64,000 nucleotides of DNA from Myxococcales bacterium (lineage in GTDB: Bacteria; Myxococcota_A; UBA796; GCA-2862545), in contig JAHQVJ010000057.1 in NCBI GenBank assembly GCA_019634415.1, positions 62,001 to 126,000 on the forward strand, in the 5' to 3' direction. The position numbers were made by a program, and so were the translations under genes. The notes under the pieces are model-generated. The model was not told where the DNA came from, ran no database searches, and saw nothing but the letters and a program-made list of their open reading frames with translations. Shown in pieces: positions 43,085 through 52,073 of this stretch (its first letter is position 1; the number at the start of each line of letters is the position of its first letter).

Positions 43085-43813
43085 GTGCGTCTTGGAATCG
43101 TCGTCGTGTGGGCTGCCGTGGCGGCTATCGCTTGCGGCTGGCTGCCTCAGCTGAAGCCCAGTCCCTTCGCTGGTACCCAGAACGTCACAGCGGTGCTCGG
43201 CGCCCGAGCACCTGTTTCCTCAGATGCAGCCTCGATCCAGCAGCGGCTGCAGGCCCTTCGGGTCACGGCCACCGTCGTGCCGGATGGGGATCGTCTGCGG
43301 GTGGAGCTGGTGGGTGTGCGGGATGCGTCGGTGCTCGACGCCGTGACGCAGCGGGGGGTGTTCGCCATCCACCGGGTGCTCGAGGAAGGGGCTGCGGCCG
43401 TCGCGGGGGAGCGGTCGGGCGAGCTGTGCCGCGAGGCGGGTCTGGGACGGGACGAGCCGTGCGAGGTGCTGCGCCTGGGGCCGGTGGAGCTCGACAACTC
43501 GGCGATCCGGTCCGTGCGGGCCACCACCAGTCCCTACGACGGGATGCCCAGGGTGGAGCTTCACTTCACCGACGCCGCCAGGCAGGCCTTCGGTGCGCTG
43601 ACGGAGGACATCGTCGGAAGACAGCTGGCGATCGTGCTCGACGACGAGGTGATGTCGGCGCCCACGGTGATGGAGCGTATCGGTGGTGGGCGCGCCGAGA
43701 TTTCTCTGCCAAACGGTCCTTCGGAGGACATGTCGCGGCGAGCAGAGGCGCTGGCGGCGGTGCTGGGAACGGCACCCTTGCAGGGCCAATGGCACCTGGA
43801 GGAGCTGCGGTGA
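43085..43813 (+). CDS. Stand-alone SecD P1-like periplasmic protein
   Basis: A 242-residue protein with a short hydrophobic signal (VVVWAAVAAIAC, possible lipobox) and no further membrane segment. The mature sequence matches the periplasmic P1 domain of SecD: ASIQQRLQALRV...VELVGVRDASVLDAVTQRGVFAIHRV, and later FTDAARQAFGALTEDIVGRQLAIVLDDEVMSAPTVMERIGGGRAEIS. In SecD this domain is followed by six helices, which are missing here. The GTG at 43085 has GGAGG 4 bp upstream. It may bind SecDF or exported proteins; this is inference. It ends at a strong hairpin. Confidence 0.8.
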   Translation: MRLGIVVVWAAVAAIACGWLPQLKPSPFAGTQNVTAVLGARAPVSSDAASIQQRLQALRVTATVVPDGDRLRVELVGVRDASVLDAVTQRGVFAIHRVLEEGAAAVAGERSGELCREAGLGRDEPCEVLRLGPVELDNSAIRSVRATTSPYDGMPRVELHFTDAARQAFGALTEDIVGRQLAIVLDDEVMSAPTVMERIGGGRAEISLPNGPSEDMSRRAEALAAVLGTAPLQGQWHLEELR

Positions 43814-43843
43814 TCGGCCGCGAACGCAGTTCGCGGCCAATCA
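43811..43843. terminator. Strong hairpin between convergent genes
   Basis: GGCCGCGAA (43816-43824) and TTCGCGGCC (43830-43838) form a 9 bp GC-rich stem with a 5-nt loop, flanked by TGAT and ATCA that extend the pairing. It lies just after the SecD-like stop and 33 bp beyond the SDR stop on the other strand, so it may serve both. There is no U-run on either side, so it may work with Rho or by RNA folding. Confidence 0.6.
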
Positions 43844-43875
43844 GTACAGTGGCAGCGAAGCTGGCACGAGTCTGA

Positions 43876-44667
43876 TCAGCCGCGAATGGCGGTCTCTCTG
43901 CGGACCAGCATCATCATCACCCGGTGCGGGAGGAACGGACGCAGCCACATCAGCGCTCGCTGACGCCACCCGCTCACCACGAAGCGCTGGCCGGTAGCCA
44001 GTGCGCGAAACAGATCGCGGGTGACCTCGGCGGTGGTGGTGGTGGCCAGGCCGTCGAAGGTCTGGACACGGTCCATGTCGTTGACCTTGCGGAACGGCGT
44101 GTCGGCGATGGCTGCAGGGCACAGCGTCACCACCGCCACACCGGAGCCCTCCATGCGCAGCTCCTCCGACAAGGCACGGGAGAACTGGGTCACGAAGCCC
44201 TTGGTGGCGGCGTAGGTGGCCATCAGGGGGATGGGCTGGAAGCTGCTGTTGCTGCTGATCTGGACGATGGTGCCTGCATCGCGTGCGCGCATGTCCGAGA
44301 GGAAGCAGCGCGTGAGCGCGTACAGCGCGATGGCGTTGAGGTGGATCATGGCGATCTCGCGCTGGACGTCCTGGGTGTGCACGGGGCCGTGGTTGCCGAA
44401 GCCCGCGTTGTTGACCAGCACGTCCACCCGCTCCACCGTGGAGGTGGCCCAGGCGTGGACCTGCTCGGCTGCCTGCGCCTCGGTGAGATCCTGCACCAGC
44501 GTGTGGACCGTGGTGTCCGGGTGGAGCTGGCGCAGCTGATCCCTTCCACGCTCCAGCTCCTCTGCGTCGTGGCTCACCCAGAGCAAGGTGGCGCCCTGCT
44601 GGGCGAAGCGGGTGGAGATGGCGAGTCCGAGGCCCGAGGAGCCACCGGTGACGAGGACGGTCTGCAT
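43876..44667 (-). CDS. Short-chain dehydrogenase/reductase
   Basis: A 263-residue classical SDR: VLVTGGSSGLGLAI (dinucleotide loop), VLVNNAGFG, ISSNSS and YAATKGF (catalytic Tyr-x3-Lys). Its C-terminal extension with RWLRPFLPHRVMMMLVRR-type residues is typical of members placed at the membrane, such as the DltE/YqjQ group. AGGACG precedes the ATG at 44667. It is the last gene of an amidase-cytochrome-SDR run with 29-38 bp gaps. Substrate is unknown. Confidence 0.9.
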   Translation of the reverse strand: MQTVLVTGGSSGLGLAISTRFAQQGATLLWVSHDAEELERGRDQLRQLHPDTTVHTLVQDLTEAQAAEQVHAWATSTVERVDVLVNNAGFGNHGPVHTQDVQREIAMIHLNAIALYALTRCFLSDMRARDAGTIVQISSNSSFQPIPLMATYAATKGFVTQFSRALSEELRMEGSGVAVVTLCPAAIADTPFRKVNDMDRVQTFDGLATTTTAEVTRDLFRALATGQRFVVSGWRQRALMWLRPFLPHRVMMMLVRRETAIRG

Positions 44668-44696
44668 GAGGTGCGTCCTATTGTGCCCGCTCGTGG

Positions 44697-45059
44697 CTAC
44701 AGCGTGTCCGGCCCCCACTCCTCGAACAGCCACGCCACGAGGTCGGCGATCTGCTGGTCGTTCATCGCCGTGCCCATCGCCGTCATGCGGCCCTGGCCCT
44801 CGATGACGATGTTGATCACGTCGATGGGAGCGGCGCCGGAGACGTAGCCCGGCAGATCGGGGCCCAGCCCCGTGATGCCGTCTTCGCGGTGGCACGCCTG
44901 ACACTGGTCCGCGTAGACCTGGCGGCCGAAGGTGGGGTCCCCCTCGATGTCGCCCACTCGCTGCACCCGATCCCCGGACTCTGTGGCCGGCTCGAAGGGA
45001 TACTCGCCGGTCTCGCAGGCCATCCAGATGACGGGCAGCAGCACGGTGATCCAACGCAT
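44697..45059 (-). CDS. Lipid-anchored mono-haem cytochrome c
   Basis: A 120-residue protein with a lipobox (IWMAC, Cys15) and one haem site CQACH in YADQCQACHREDG. A Met in the MTAMGTAM region serves as the other axial ligand and LVAWLFEEW is the C-terminal helix, so it is a compact class I cytochrome c on the periplasmic side of the inner membrane. GGGGG lies 6 bp before the ATG. It lies between the amidase and SDR genes; a link with an oxidoreductase is possible but not shown. Confidence 0.9.
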   Translation of the reverse strand: MRWITVLLPVIWMACETGEYPFEPATESGDRVQRVGDIEGDPTFGRQVYADQCQACHREDGITGLGPDLPGYVSGAAPIDVINIVIEGQGRMTAMGTAMNDQQIADLVAWLFEEWGPDTL

Positions 45060-45097
45060 GGTGTTCCCCCTGTACAGGCTTTGTACACGGTTGGGGT

Positions 45098-46582
45098 CTA
45101 CTGATCTGAGGCGCGATCGCCAAGGGCCAGGGGCGACAAGGTAGGCCAGGGCGCGATCCGCTCCAGTTGCCCCGCGATCTCCAGCAGCCAGTCCTCACGA
45201 CCCATGGGGGCGAGCACGTGCGCTCCGACCGGGAGCCCACCAGCGAGCTTGCCCGTGGGGATGGAGATGGCGGGCAGTCCGGTGGCGTTGGCGACGGGCA
45301 GGTGGCCGACGTAGCGGAACAGGCGATCCACGAGGGCCTCGCGCGGGCCGGTGGGGGTGAGGGTGCCGATGGCGGCGGGTGGCTGAGGCAGCGTGGCCGA
45401 CAGCCACAGATCGTGCTCGCCGAAGAAGGCCCTCAGCTCGTCGGCGGTGTCGTCCAGCGCTTGCTCTGCGAGCCACAGGTCGCTCGGGTTCAGGCCGGAG
45501 TCGAGGGCAGCCAGGCGGCGGGTGAAGGCCTCCACCGGTGCCCCGCCGTCCATCACGGGCAGCGACATCAGCATGCGAAACACCCAGGGTCGTCGGGTGA
45601 TGGCCTGCAGCCACCCGGGCAGCGGCGCCTCTCGCTGAGCGCTCTTGAAGAAGACCCCGGCGCCGGCGCACCACAGGGCCCCGAAGGCCTCGCCGAAGGG
45701 CTCGCTGGCCACCGGCGGGTCCACCTCCACGATCCGGTGCCCAGCGTCGGACAGTACATCCGCGGTGGCGCGTATGGCTGTTTCCACGTCGGGATGCAAC
45801 CGCTCGCCGAAGAAGCCTCGGGAGGTGAAGGCGATGTCGCGCGGGGTCGGATCCCGCTCGATGCGGCTCACGTAGGGCTGAGCGGGCGGAGGAAGCGCGA
45901 AGCGGCCCAGCGCACCGCTGGTGACGTCCAGCATGCGCGCGGCGTCGCGCACGGTGCGGGTGACCGCAAGGTAGCTGACGAAGCCTTGGGGCGGATCCAT
46001 GCGGCTGCAGGGGTTGCGGCCACGGCTCGGCTTCAGGCCCACCAGCCCGCAGGCCGAGGCGGGAATGCGGATGGAGCCGCCGCCGTCGGAGGCCTGGGCG
46101 ATGGGGACGATCCCCGCCGCCACGGCTGCAGCGGAGCCTCCGCTCGATCCTCCAGGGCTGTAGCCGTGCTTCCAGGGATTGTGAGTGGCCCCGTAGGCGG
46201 CGGGCTCGGTGAGCGGCACCAAGCCGAGCTCGCTCATGTTGGTGCGTCCCAGCGCCACGAAGCCGGCCTTCAGCATACGCTCGGCCACGGGATGCGTGTC
46301 CGGAGGCAGGTAGTCCTTGAGCAGGCGCGAGCCCATCGTCAGCGGTCTGCCGGCGATCTCCAGGTCGTCCTTGAACAGGAACGGCACGCCGCGGAAGGGC
46401 CCGTCCTGCGGAAGGTCCTGTAGGGCCTCGTCGGGATCGAAGCGGTGGACCACGATGTTGAGGTGTTCCAGCTGACCGATGCGGCTGGTGGCCTCGGCAG
46501 CGAGCTCGGCCGGGCTCACCTCGCCGCGCGCCACGGCCTCGGCCATGGCGGTGCCGTCGAGATCCACGTAGGCATCGGTCAT
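45098..46582 (-). CDS. Amidase-signature hydrolase
   Basis: A 494-residue cytoplasmic enzyme that hydrolyses amide bonds. The Ser-cis-Ser-Lys triad is visible as Lys71 in FLFKDD, Ser147 in GGSSGGS and Ser170 in DGGGSIR. The overall pattern ([36 protein letters not shown]) is closest to the 6-aminohexanoate-cyclic-dimer hydrolase/acylamidase branch, not GatA. GAGGGGG precedes the ATG. Its start is 35 bp from the divergent epimerase gene. Confidence 0.93.
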   Translation of the reverse strand: MTDAYVDLDGTAMAEAVARGEVSPAELAAEATSRIGQLEHLNIVVHRFDPDEALQDLPQDGPFRGVPFLFKDDLEIAGRPLTMGSRLLKDYLPPDTHPVAERMLKAGFVALGRTNMSELGLVPLTEPAAYGATHNPWKHGYSPGGSSGGSAAAVAAGIVPIAQASDGGGSIRIPASACGLVGLKPSRGRNPCSRMDPPQGFVSYLAVTRTVRDAARMLDVTSGALGRFALPPPAQPYVSRIERDPTPRDIAFTSRGFFGERLHPDVETAIRATADVLSDAGHRIVEVDPPVASEPFGEAFGALWCAGAGVFFKSAQREAPLPGWLQAITRRPWVFRMLMSLPVMDGGAPVEAFTRRLAALDSGLNPSDLWLAEQALDDTADELRAFFGEHDLWLSATLPQPPAAIGTLTPTGPREALVDRLFRYVGHLPVANATGLPAISIPTGKLAGGLPVGAHVLAPMGREDWLLEIAGQLERIAPWPTLSPLALGDRASDQ

Positions 46583-46617
46583 CGCGTCCCCCTCGCCAGG
46601 GTTGTACTCTCTGCAGC

Positions 46618-47604
46618 ATGCGGGTGTTGGTCACTGGAAGCGCGGGTCACCTCGGCGAGGCCCTGATGCGGCTGCTGCCGGGGGCTGGGCACGATCCGGT
46701 GGGGCTCGACGTGTTGCCGAGCCCCTTCACCCAGGTCGTGGGCAGCATCTGTCAGCCTGGCGTGGTGCAGGCGGCGCTGCGCGAGGTCGACGCGGTGATC
46801 CACACGGCCACCCTGCACAAGCCCCACGTGGCCACCCATCGCAAGCAGGACTTCGTGGACGTGAACGTGACGGGCACGCTCACGCTGCTCGAGGAGGCCT
46901 GCCGGGCCGAGGTGCAGTCCTTGGTGTTCACGAGCACCACCAGCGCCTTCGGCGCCTCGCTGACGCCGCCCGATGGGGCGCCTGCGGTGTGGGTGGACGA
47001 GGATCTGCCAGGCGTGCCGAAGAACATCTACGGCGTGACCAAGACGGCCGCCGAGGATCTCTGCGCCTTGTTCCATCGGCGGCACGGGCTGCCGGTGGTG
47101 GTGCTGCGCACCTCTCGCTTCTTCCCCGAGGACGACGACAACGCCGCAACGCGTGAGGCCTTCACAGACGTGAACGCCAAGGTCAACGAGCTGCTGTTCC
47201 GCCGCGGCGACCTGCACGACATGGCCACAGCTCACCTGTGCGCCCTGCGTCGTGCGCCGGAGCTGGGTTGGGCCAAGCTGATCGTCAGCGCCACCACGCC
47301 CTTCGAGCGATCCGACGCGGCGAGGCTGCGTGCGGCACCGCTCGAGGTCGTCCGGCGGGTGATTCCGGAGGTCGAGAGCACCTATGCGGCGCTGTCCTTC
47401 CGGCTGCCGGACACCATCGGTCGCGTCTACGACAACGGGCGGGCTCGCGCAGCACTGGGCTGGCAGCCGCAGCACGACTTCGCGAGTGCGCTTCAGCAGC
47501 TGAAGCGAGGGGAGCCCTGGGGCAGTCCGCTCGCGCGGGAGGTGGGTGCCAAGGGCTACCACCCCGGACGAGCCTTCACGGACGGGCCCTACCCCGTGGA
47601 CTGA
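46618..47604 (+). CDS. NAD-dependent epimerase/dehydratase
   Basis: A 328-residue extended SDR: VLVTGSAGHLGEAL at the N-terminus, FTSTTSAFG and YGVTKTAAE (catalytic Tyr-x3-Lys). The ending GWQPQHDFASAL resembles sugar-nucleotide epimerases. The actual sugar or alcohol substrate cannot be read. No clear ribosome site precedes the ATG. Divergent from the amidase gene. Confidence 0.88.
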   Translation: MRVLVTGSAGHLGEALMRLLPGAGHDPVGLDVLPSPFTQVVGSICQPGVVQAALREVDAVIHTATLHKPHVATHRKQDFVDVNVTGTLTLLEEACRAEVQSLVFTSTTSAFGASLTPPDGAPAVWVDEDLPGVPKNIYGVTKTAAEDLCALFHRRHGLPVVVLRTSRFFPEDDDNAATREAFTDVNAKVNELLFRRGDLHDMATAHLCALRRAPELGWAKLIVSATTPFERSDAARLRAAPLEVVRRVIPEVESTYAALSFRLPDTIGRVYDNGRARAALGWQPQHDFASALQQLKRGEPWGSPLAREVGAKGYHPGRAFTDGPYPVD

Positions 47605-47658
47605 GGGCCAGCGGCTGCCGACCACGTAGTCGACGAACGCTCGGACTCGGGTGAGCAT
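47605..47658 (-). pseudogene. Possible remnant of a LysR C-terminus
   Basis: The minus frame from 47658 reads MLTRVRAFVDYVVGSRW. The RVRAFVD part is identical to the C-terminal helix of the LysR protein encoded at 41013-41930 and typical of that family. Nothing LysR-like is found upstream or downstream, so if it is real only about 15 residues survive. The short length leaves chance likeness open. Confidence 0.25.
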
Positions 47659-47677
47659 CTGGCGAGTGTGCGCAGGC

Positions 47678-48256
47678 TCACTCGCAGGTGGTGTTGGGCT
47701 GGCCGCAGTGCGATCCCGCCGGCAACCAGCCCGTCACCGTCTTGCCCTTCGCGTCTTCCCACTCCGCCTTCAGCGCGGGTCCGTCGCAGCCCTTGACGGT
47801 CAGCGACTCGATGGGCAGGGCGATGGCCTCGTCGGCGTCGGCGTCGGCTGCAGCGCCGTACATCGGCTTCGCCGACGCGCCGTATTCGTCGGGGGTACGC
47901 AGGTTGGTGGTGAGCAGCTCGATCCCCGCCCACCCGGATGGCAGGGAGGTGCCGCTCTCGCTGGGCTTCACGAAGGCCCAGGGTCCCTTCACCTGCGTCA
48001 CCGTCACCTCGGTGTCCACGGGCAGGGCCGACAGCTCGGCGGCCCCTCGCTCAGGGTGCTGGTAGAGCATCAGCCCCTGTGGGTCGGACTCGTAGACGTA
48101 CAGCTGTACATCGCAGGCGGTGGCCCCGTCCACGGCCTCGGCGGCGACGGCATCCGCGATCTCGTCTTCGGGGGCGGGAGCGGCGGCGGGCTGGGGCGCG
48201 GGAGTCTCGGGGGTGCCACAGCCCAGGAAGGCCAGCAGCACGGTCGCGGTGGTCAT
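47678..48256 (-). CDS. Lipoprotein with SH3-like domain
   Basis: A 192-residue protein: lipobox AFLGC (Cys13), an Ala/Pro/Glu-rich spacer of about 35 residues and a compact domain with LSALPVDTEVTVTQVKGPWAFVKPSESG, which resembles a bacterial SH3-type fold. Four cysteines could pair. Its ATG overlaps the stop of the HD-kinase gene (ATGA), so its expression is tied to that gene although the products would act in different compartments. Confidence 0.75.
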   Translation of the reverse strand: MTTATVLLAFLGCGTPETPAPQPAAAPAPEDEIADAVAAEAVDGATACDVQLYVYESDPQGLMLYQHPERGAAELSALPVDTEVTVTQVKGPWAFVKPSESGTSLPSGWAGIELLTTNLRTPDEYGASAKPMYGAAADADADEAIALPIESLTVKGCDGPALKAEWEDAKGKTVTGWLPAGSHCGQPNTTCE

Positions 48257-49380
48257 TCGGTCCTCACGTGGTGAACCTGGTGTGCCTCCGACAGGGTCGG
48301 TGGCTCCCAGCGGCGAATCATACGCCTCACGGCGTGCTGTGGAACCGGGTCGGTGCGCTTCCTATTCCGTCGGCGGATCCCCTCCGGGGTGGATTCCACG
48401 TGCACGATCTCCACCCGAGCGCCGTAGTCGAGGCCGAGCTGCACCAGCGGGGCGCGATGCCGTTTGGAGAGGTTGGTGGCGTCCCAGATGAAGGAGGTGC
48501 CGGCTCGCAGGTGTACTCGGGCTTGCTCCTTGCCTGCCTGTACGATGCCGCCTTGCTCGTCGTCGTGGGACACCCCTCGCGCGGCTCGTAGGGCGTCCAG
48601 CGACACCACCGGTCGATCCGCGCGGTGCTCGGCCACCCAGTGGGTCTTCCCCGAGGCGGGCAGTCCGCACATCAGGGTCAGGGTGCAGCGGGGCTCGAAG
48701 TGAGGGTCGGCGCTGCGGTGCTGCTCGGGCTTGCGGCAGAAGGTCAGGCGGGCGTGCTCGCTGGGGAACTCGGCCGGGCCGGTGGCGCAGCGCTCCTCCT
48801 CGGCGAGTGCTGCGAACAGCTCGATGTGCTCCAGCACATTCGCCTGATCGACGCAGGTGCGACCGCGCATGTCGGCCTCCGCGAGCACCGACAGCCGGTC
48901 CAGTCGGCAGACCAGGCTCGCCAGCAGCACGTGCCGCTCGGGTCGATCGCGCTCGATGCACCACATGGGAAGCTGGTGGTGGGCCACCATGTGGGCGATG
49001 CGCTCGCGGAGATCGGGTGGCGCTCCGGCGTGCCAGAGGATCTCCCTGGCCATCGCGCAGCCCTTGCGCGAGTGACCGCGCGCGCTCACTCGGCCGTCGT
49101 CGAGCACCTGGGTGCTGATGGGCTTGGCCACGTCGTGCAGCAGGGCAGCGAGGTACAGCTCGCGCTGGACCTCGGGTGTTGCCTGCCGGTAGGCCGGCAG
49201 ATCGAGCAGGGCCCGGAGCACCATCCGGGTATGGATCCAGACGTCGCCTTCGGCGTGGTACACCGGGTCCTGCGGGCAGTCTCGCATGGCGCGCACCCAG
49301 TCGTAGGCAGCGTCGAGACCCTCCCAGTCGAGGGTGAAGTCCGGTGGTCCGGGGATCTGTTCGAGCAAGGGATGGGGCAT
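48253..49380 (-). CDS. HD hydrolase / polynucleotide-kinase-like fusion protein
   Basis: A 375-residue protein. Residues 40-190 form an HD domain (H50, LLHDVAKP with His82-Asp83, HMVAHHQ) related to that of CCA-adding enzymes. Residues 232-375 form a P-loop kinase with Walker A GLPASGKT (239-246), FIWDATNLSKRHR and Arg-rich RRNRKR, the pattern of Pnkp-type 5'-OH polynucleotide kinases (AAA_33). Such fusions are linked to RNA repair or tRNA end metabolism. The ATG at 49380 shares two bases with the start of the divergent RNB gene in GCATGC; no strong ribosome site is present. Confidence 0.83.
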   Translation of the reverse strand: MPHPLLEQIPGPPDFTLDWEGLDAAYDWVRAMRDCPQDPVYHAEGDVWIHTRMVLRALLDLPAYRQATPEVQRELYLAALLHDVAKPISTQVLDDGRVSARGHSRKGCAMAREILWHAGAPPDLRERIAHMVAHHQLPMWCIERDRPERHVLLASLVCRLDRLSVLAEADMRGRTCVDQANVLEHIELFAALAEEERCATGPAEFPSEHARLTFCRKPEQHRSADPHFEPRCTLTLMCGLPASGKTHWVAEHRADRPVVSLDALRAARGVSHDDEQGGIVQAGKEQARVHLRAGTSFIWDATNLSKRHRAPLVQLGLDYGARVEIVHVESTPEGIRRRNRKRTDPVPQHAVRRMIRRWEPPTLSEAHQVHHVRTE

Positions 49381-50947
49381 GCAGTCGAAGACGGTTCCCG
49401 AGCACATCACGGCGCTGATGCTCGAGCATAGCCTGCAGTCGGAGTTCCCCGACGAGGTGACGGCCCAGGCCGACGCCCTGGCGGCGGATCCGGGCATCGA
49501 CGATCCGAGCCTGGACGACCTGCGGTGGATGCCCTTCTGCACCATCGACGAGGTGCACTCCCGCGACCTCGACCAGGCGCTGTACCTGGAGCAGAAGGGA
49601 GATCACCTCGTCGCCTACTACGCCATCGCGGACGCGGCGCACTTCGTGCCGCTGCGCTCTGCGCTGTTTGCGGAGGCCCTGCGGCGCGGAGCCACCGTGT
49701 ACATGGCGGGCCACGTGGTGCCCATGCTGCCGAAGATCTTGTCGGAAGGCGTGATCAGCCTCAATCCCCACGTGGATCGGCGGGCGGTGGTCTGGCGGAT
49801 GGAGGTGGGGGCCGACGGCCGGTGCGTGTCGGCCACCGTGCGGCCGGCGCGGATCCGCTCGCGGGCGAAGCTCGCCTACGACGGCGTGCAAGCCTGGTTC
49901 GACGGCGGGCCCCAGCCGTGCTCGGATCCCGGGGTGCTCGGCAGCCTCGAGCTGCTGCGGGAGTTCGGCCTGCGGCGGCTGACGGTGGCCGAGGAGCAGG
50001 GCCTGGTGCGGTATCGGCGACGGGAGCTGGAGGTGGGCACCGATGCGGCAGGGCTGCGCTTCGTGGCCCACGGCGACGACCGCAACGACGTGGAGCGCTA
50101 CAACGAGCAGCTGTCGCTGCTGTGCAACGTGCAGGGCGCGCTGGCCCTTGCCCAGCATCCCGATCCCGACAGGCTGCTGCAGCCCATCTACCGGGTGCAC
50201 GAGCCGCCCGAGACGCAGCTCATGGCGCGGATGTCCGATCAGCTGACGGAGCTGGTTCGTCTGCGGGGGCTCGACGCGGAGCAGTGGTCCTGGAGCCCCG
50301 ACTCCGGTCGGTCGCTGGCGGCGTTCCTCGACGGCCTCCCACGCGAGGGGGCCGGCCGCCGACGAGCCATGGCCATCCATCGGCAGGCCGTGCTCATGAA
50401 CCGCGCCGCCAGCTACCGAGCGGATCCCGGGCCGCACTACGGGGTGGGTGCTCCGGTGTACGGCCGGTTCTCGGCGCCCATGCGCGAGATCGTGGGGGTG
50501 TTCCTGCACCAGGAGCTGGCCGAGATGCGGGCAGCGCAGGCCGCCGCGTTGCCCGATGGCTTCGACACGCCGGAGGCCGTTCGCGACGCCGTGGTTCAGG
50601 CGGCGGGCAGGAGCCGCTCGCTGCAGCGCGTGGTGGATCGCACGCTGAATCGACTGGCGCTGGACCACCTCTTCGAGCGAGCATCGGGGCCACTGCCAGC
50701 CACCGTGATGGGCGTGACCAAGGGGCGGGTGCATCTGCAGCTGGACCAGCCGCCCATCGACGCGAAGGTGTACTTCCACCACGTGCGGGATCGCACCGGT
50801 CCGCTGCGGGCGGGGCCGCTGGGGCTGGCTGCGCTGCAGGAAGACGGCACCCCATGGGTGGCCGTGGGCGATGCGGTTCAGGTGGTGGTGATGGGGCGTG
50901 ATGCAGAGCGTGATCGGTGGGCCCTGGATCTGCACGTCGGAGGGTGA
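49379..50947 (+). CDS. RNB-domain exoribonuclease (RNase II/R-like)
   Basis: A 522-residue protein that probably degrades RNA 3' to 5'. The RNB metal site is CTIDEVHSRDLDQAL with Asp57, Asp63 and Asp65; the fourth Asp of E. coli RNase II is Gln66 here. Later landmarks are YYAIADAAHFV, LPKILSEGVISLNPHVDRRAVVW, RYNEQLSLLCN, and HYGVGAPVYGRFSAPMREI. The N-terminal cold-shock domains are missing, and the C-terminal 90 residues hold a beta-rich S1-like part. AAGGGA precedes the ATG at 49379. An epimerase gene follows 2 bp after its stop. Confidence 0.9.
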   Translation: MQSKTVPEHITALMLEHSLQSEFPDEVTAQADALAADPGIDDPSLDDLRWMPFCTIDEVHSRDLDQALYLEQKGDHLVAYYAIADAAHFVPLRSALFAEALRRGATVYMAGHVVPMLPKILSEGVISLNPHVDRRAVVWRMEVGADGRCVSATVRPARIRSRAKLAYDGVQAWFDGGPQPCSDPGVLGSLELLREFGLRRLTVAEEQGLVRYRRRELEVGTDAAGLRFVAHGDDRNDVERYNEQLSLLCNVQGALALAQHPDPDRLLQPIYRVHEPPETQLMARMSDQLTELVRLRGLDAEQWSWSPDSGRSLAAFLDGLPREGAGRRRAMAIHRQAVLMNRAASYRADPGPHYGVGAPVYGRFSAPMREIVGVFLHQELAEMRAAQAAALPDGFDTPEAVRDAVVQAAGRSRSLQRVVDRTLNRLALDHLFERASGPLPATVMGVTKGRVHLQLDQPPIDAKVYFHHVRDRTGPLRAGPLGLAALQEDGTPWVAVGDAVQVVVMGRDAERDRWALDLHVGG

Positions 50948-50949
50948 GC

Positions 50950-51960
50950 ATGTCGGGCAAGGAGCTGCTGGTGCTGGGAGGCACGTCCTTCGTGGGGCGG
51001 GCCATGGCGACGGAGGCGCTGGCGGCGGGCTTCCGCGTCACCGTGCTGAACCGCGGCACCCAGCCGCCGGTTCAGGGTGTGCGGGCCTTGGAGGGGGACC
51101 GCACCGAGGTGGATGGGCTGGCGGCGCTCGCTGCCGATCCGACCCGGTTCGATCTGGTGTTCGACACCTGGTCGGGCGACCCGGACGTCGTGCGCGCCTC
51201 GGCCGCGCTGCTGCAGGACCGCGCCGATCGCTACGTCTACGTGTCCAGCCGATCCGTCTACGCGTTTCCGCCGGCCGAAGGGGCCGACGAGTCGCATCCG
51301 CTGGTGGATCTCGACAGCGACGAGACCCACGCCTACGCCGTCGCCAAGCTGGGCGGGGAGCGGGCTGCCCAGGAGGTGTTCGGTGCTCGGTCCGCCGTGC
51401 TGCGGGCGGGGCTGATCCTGGGGCCTCACGAGAACGTGGGGCGGCTGAACTGGTGGCTGTATCGCTTCGCGCAAGGGGGCACGGTGATCGTTCCCGGCCC
51501 GCCGGAGCTGACGTTCCAGCACGTGGACGCGCGCGATCTGGCTCGGTTCGCGCTGCAGCTGCAGGCGGACGGCAGCGCCACGGACGTGGTGGGCCCGCCG
51601 GGTCAGGTCACGATGCAGCAGCTCTTCGAGGCCTGCCAGGCGGCCACGGCAGGCGGCTGCGAGCTGCGCTGGGTGTCGCCCGAGGCGGTGGAGGAGGCGG
51701 AGGTGGGTCAGTGGACCCAGCTGCCCATCTGGCTCACGCCTGGCCCCGTCCACGCCGCCATGCACGGCAGCGACGTGTCGAAGGCACTGTCGGAGGGGCT
51801 TCGGTGCCGCCCGCTGGCGCAGACGGTGGCCGACACCTGGGCGTGGATGGCCTCGCTGCCGGACCGCAGCGATGCGCTGGTGGACGGTGTGGGGCTGTCG
51901 GCTGAGGCCGAGGCGAAGCTGTTGGCGGCGTCGGTGGGGAGGAAGGAGGAGAGCGACTAG
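50950..51960 (+). CDS. NAD-dependent epimerase/reductase-like protein
   Basis: A 336-residue cytoplasmic extended/atypical SDR: LLVLGGTSFVGRAMATEAL (dinucleotide loop), YVYVSSRSVYAFP and YAVAKLGGE (catalytic Tyr-x3-Lys), then LRAGLILGPHENVGRL. The pattern recalls the mRNA-binding/isoflavone-reductase-like NAD-dependent epimerases also found in plant plastids (CSP41). GGAGG lies 6 bp before the ATG. With the RNB gene ending 2 bp upstream, an RNA-related role is possible but only inferred. Confidence 0.87.
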   Translation: MSGKELLVLGGTSFVGRAMATEALAAGFRVTVLNRGTQPPVQGVRALEGDRTEVDGLAALAADPTRFDLVFDTWSGDPDVVRASAALLQDRADRYVYVSSRSVYAFPPAEGADESHPLVDLDSDETHAYAVAKLGGERAAQEVFGARSAVLRAGLILGPHENVGRLNWWLYRFAQGGTVIVPGPPELTFQHVDARDLARFALQLQADGSATDVVGPPGQVTMQQLFEACQAATAGGCELRWVSPEAVEEAEVGQWTQLPIWLTPGPVHAAMHGSDVSKALSEGLRCRPLAQTVADTWAWMASLPDRSDALVDGVGLSAEAEAKLLAASVGRKEESD

Positions 51961-52073
51961 GGCGATCGCGGATCTCCTGCTCCCGACCTCGGATATCGAG
52001 CGCATGCGATCGGCATTGACCGTGGGCGCCATTGATGTGGCGCGGTGCGTCTACGCGCGCGCAGGGAGGCACC

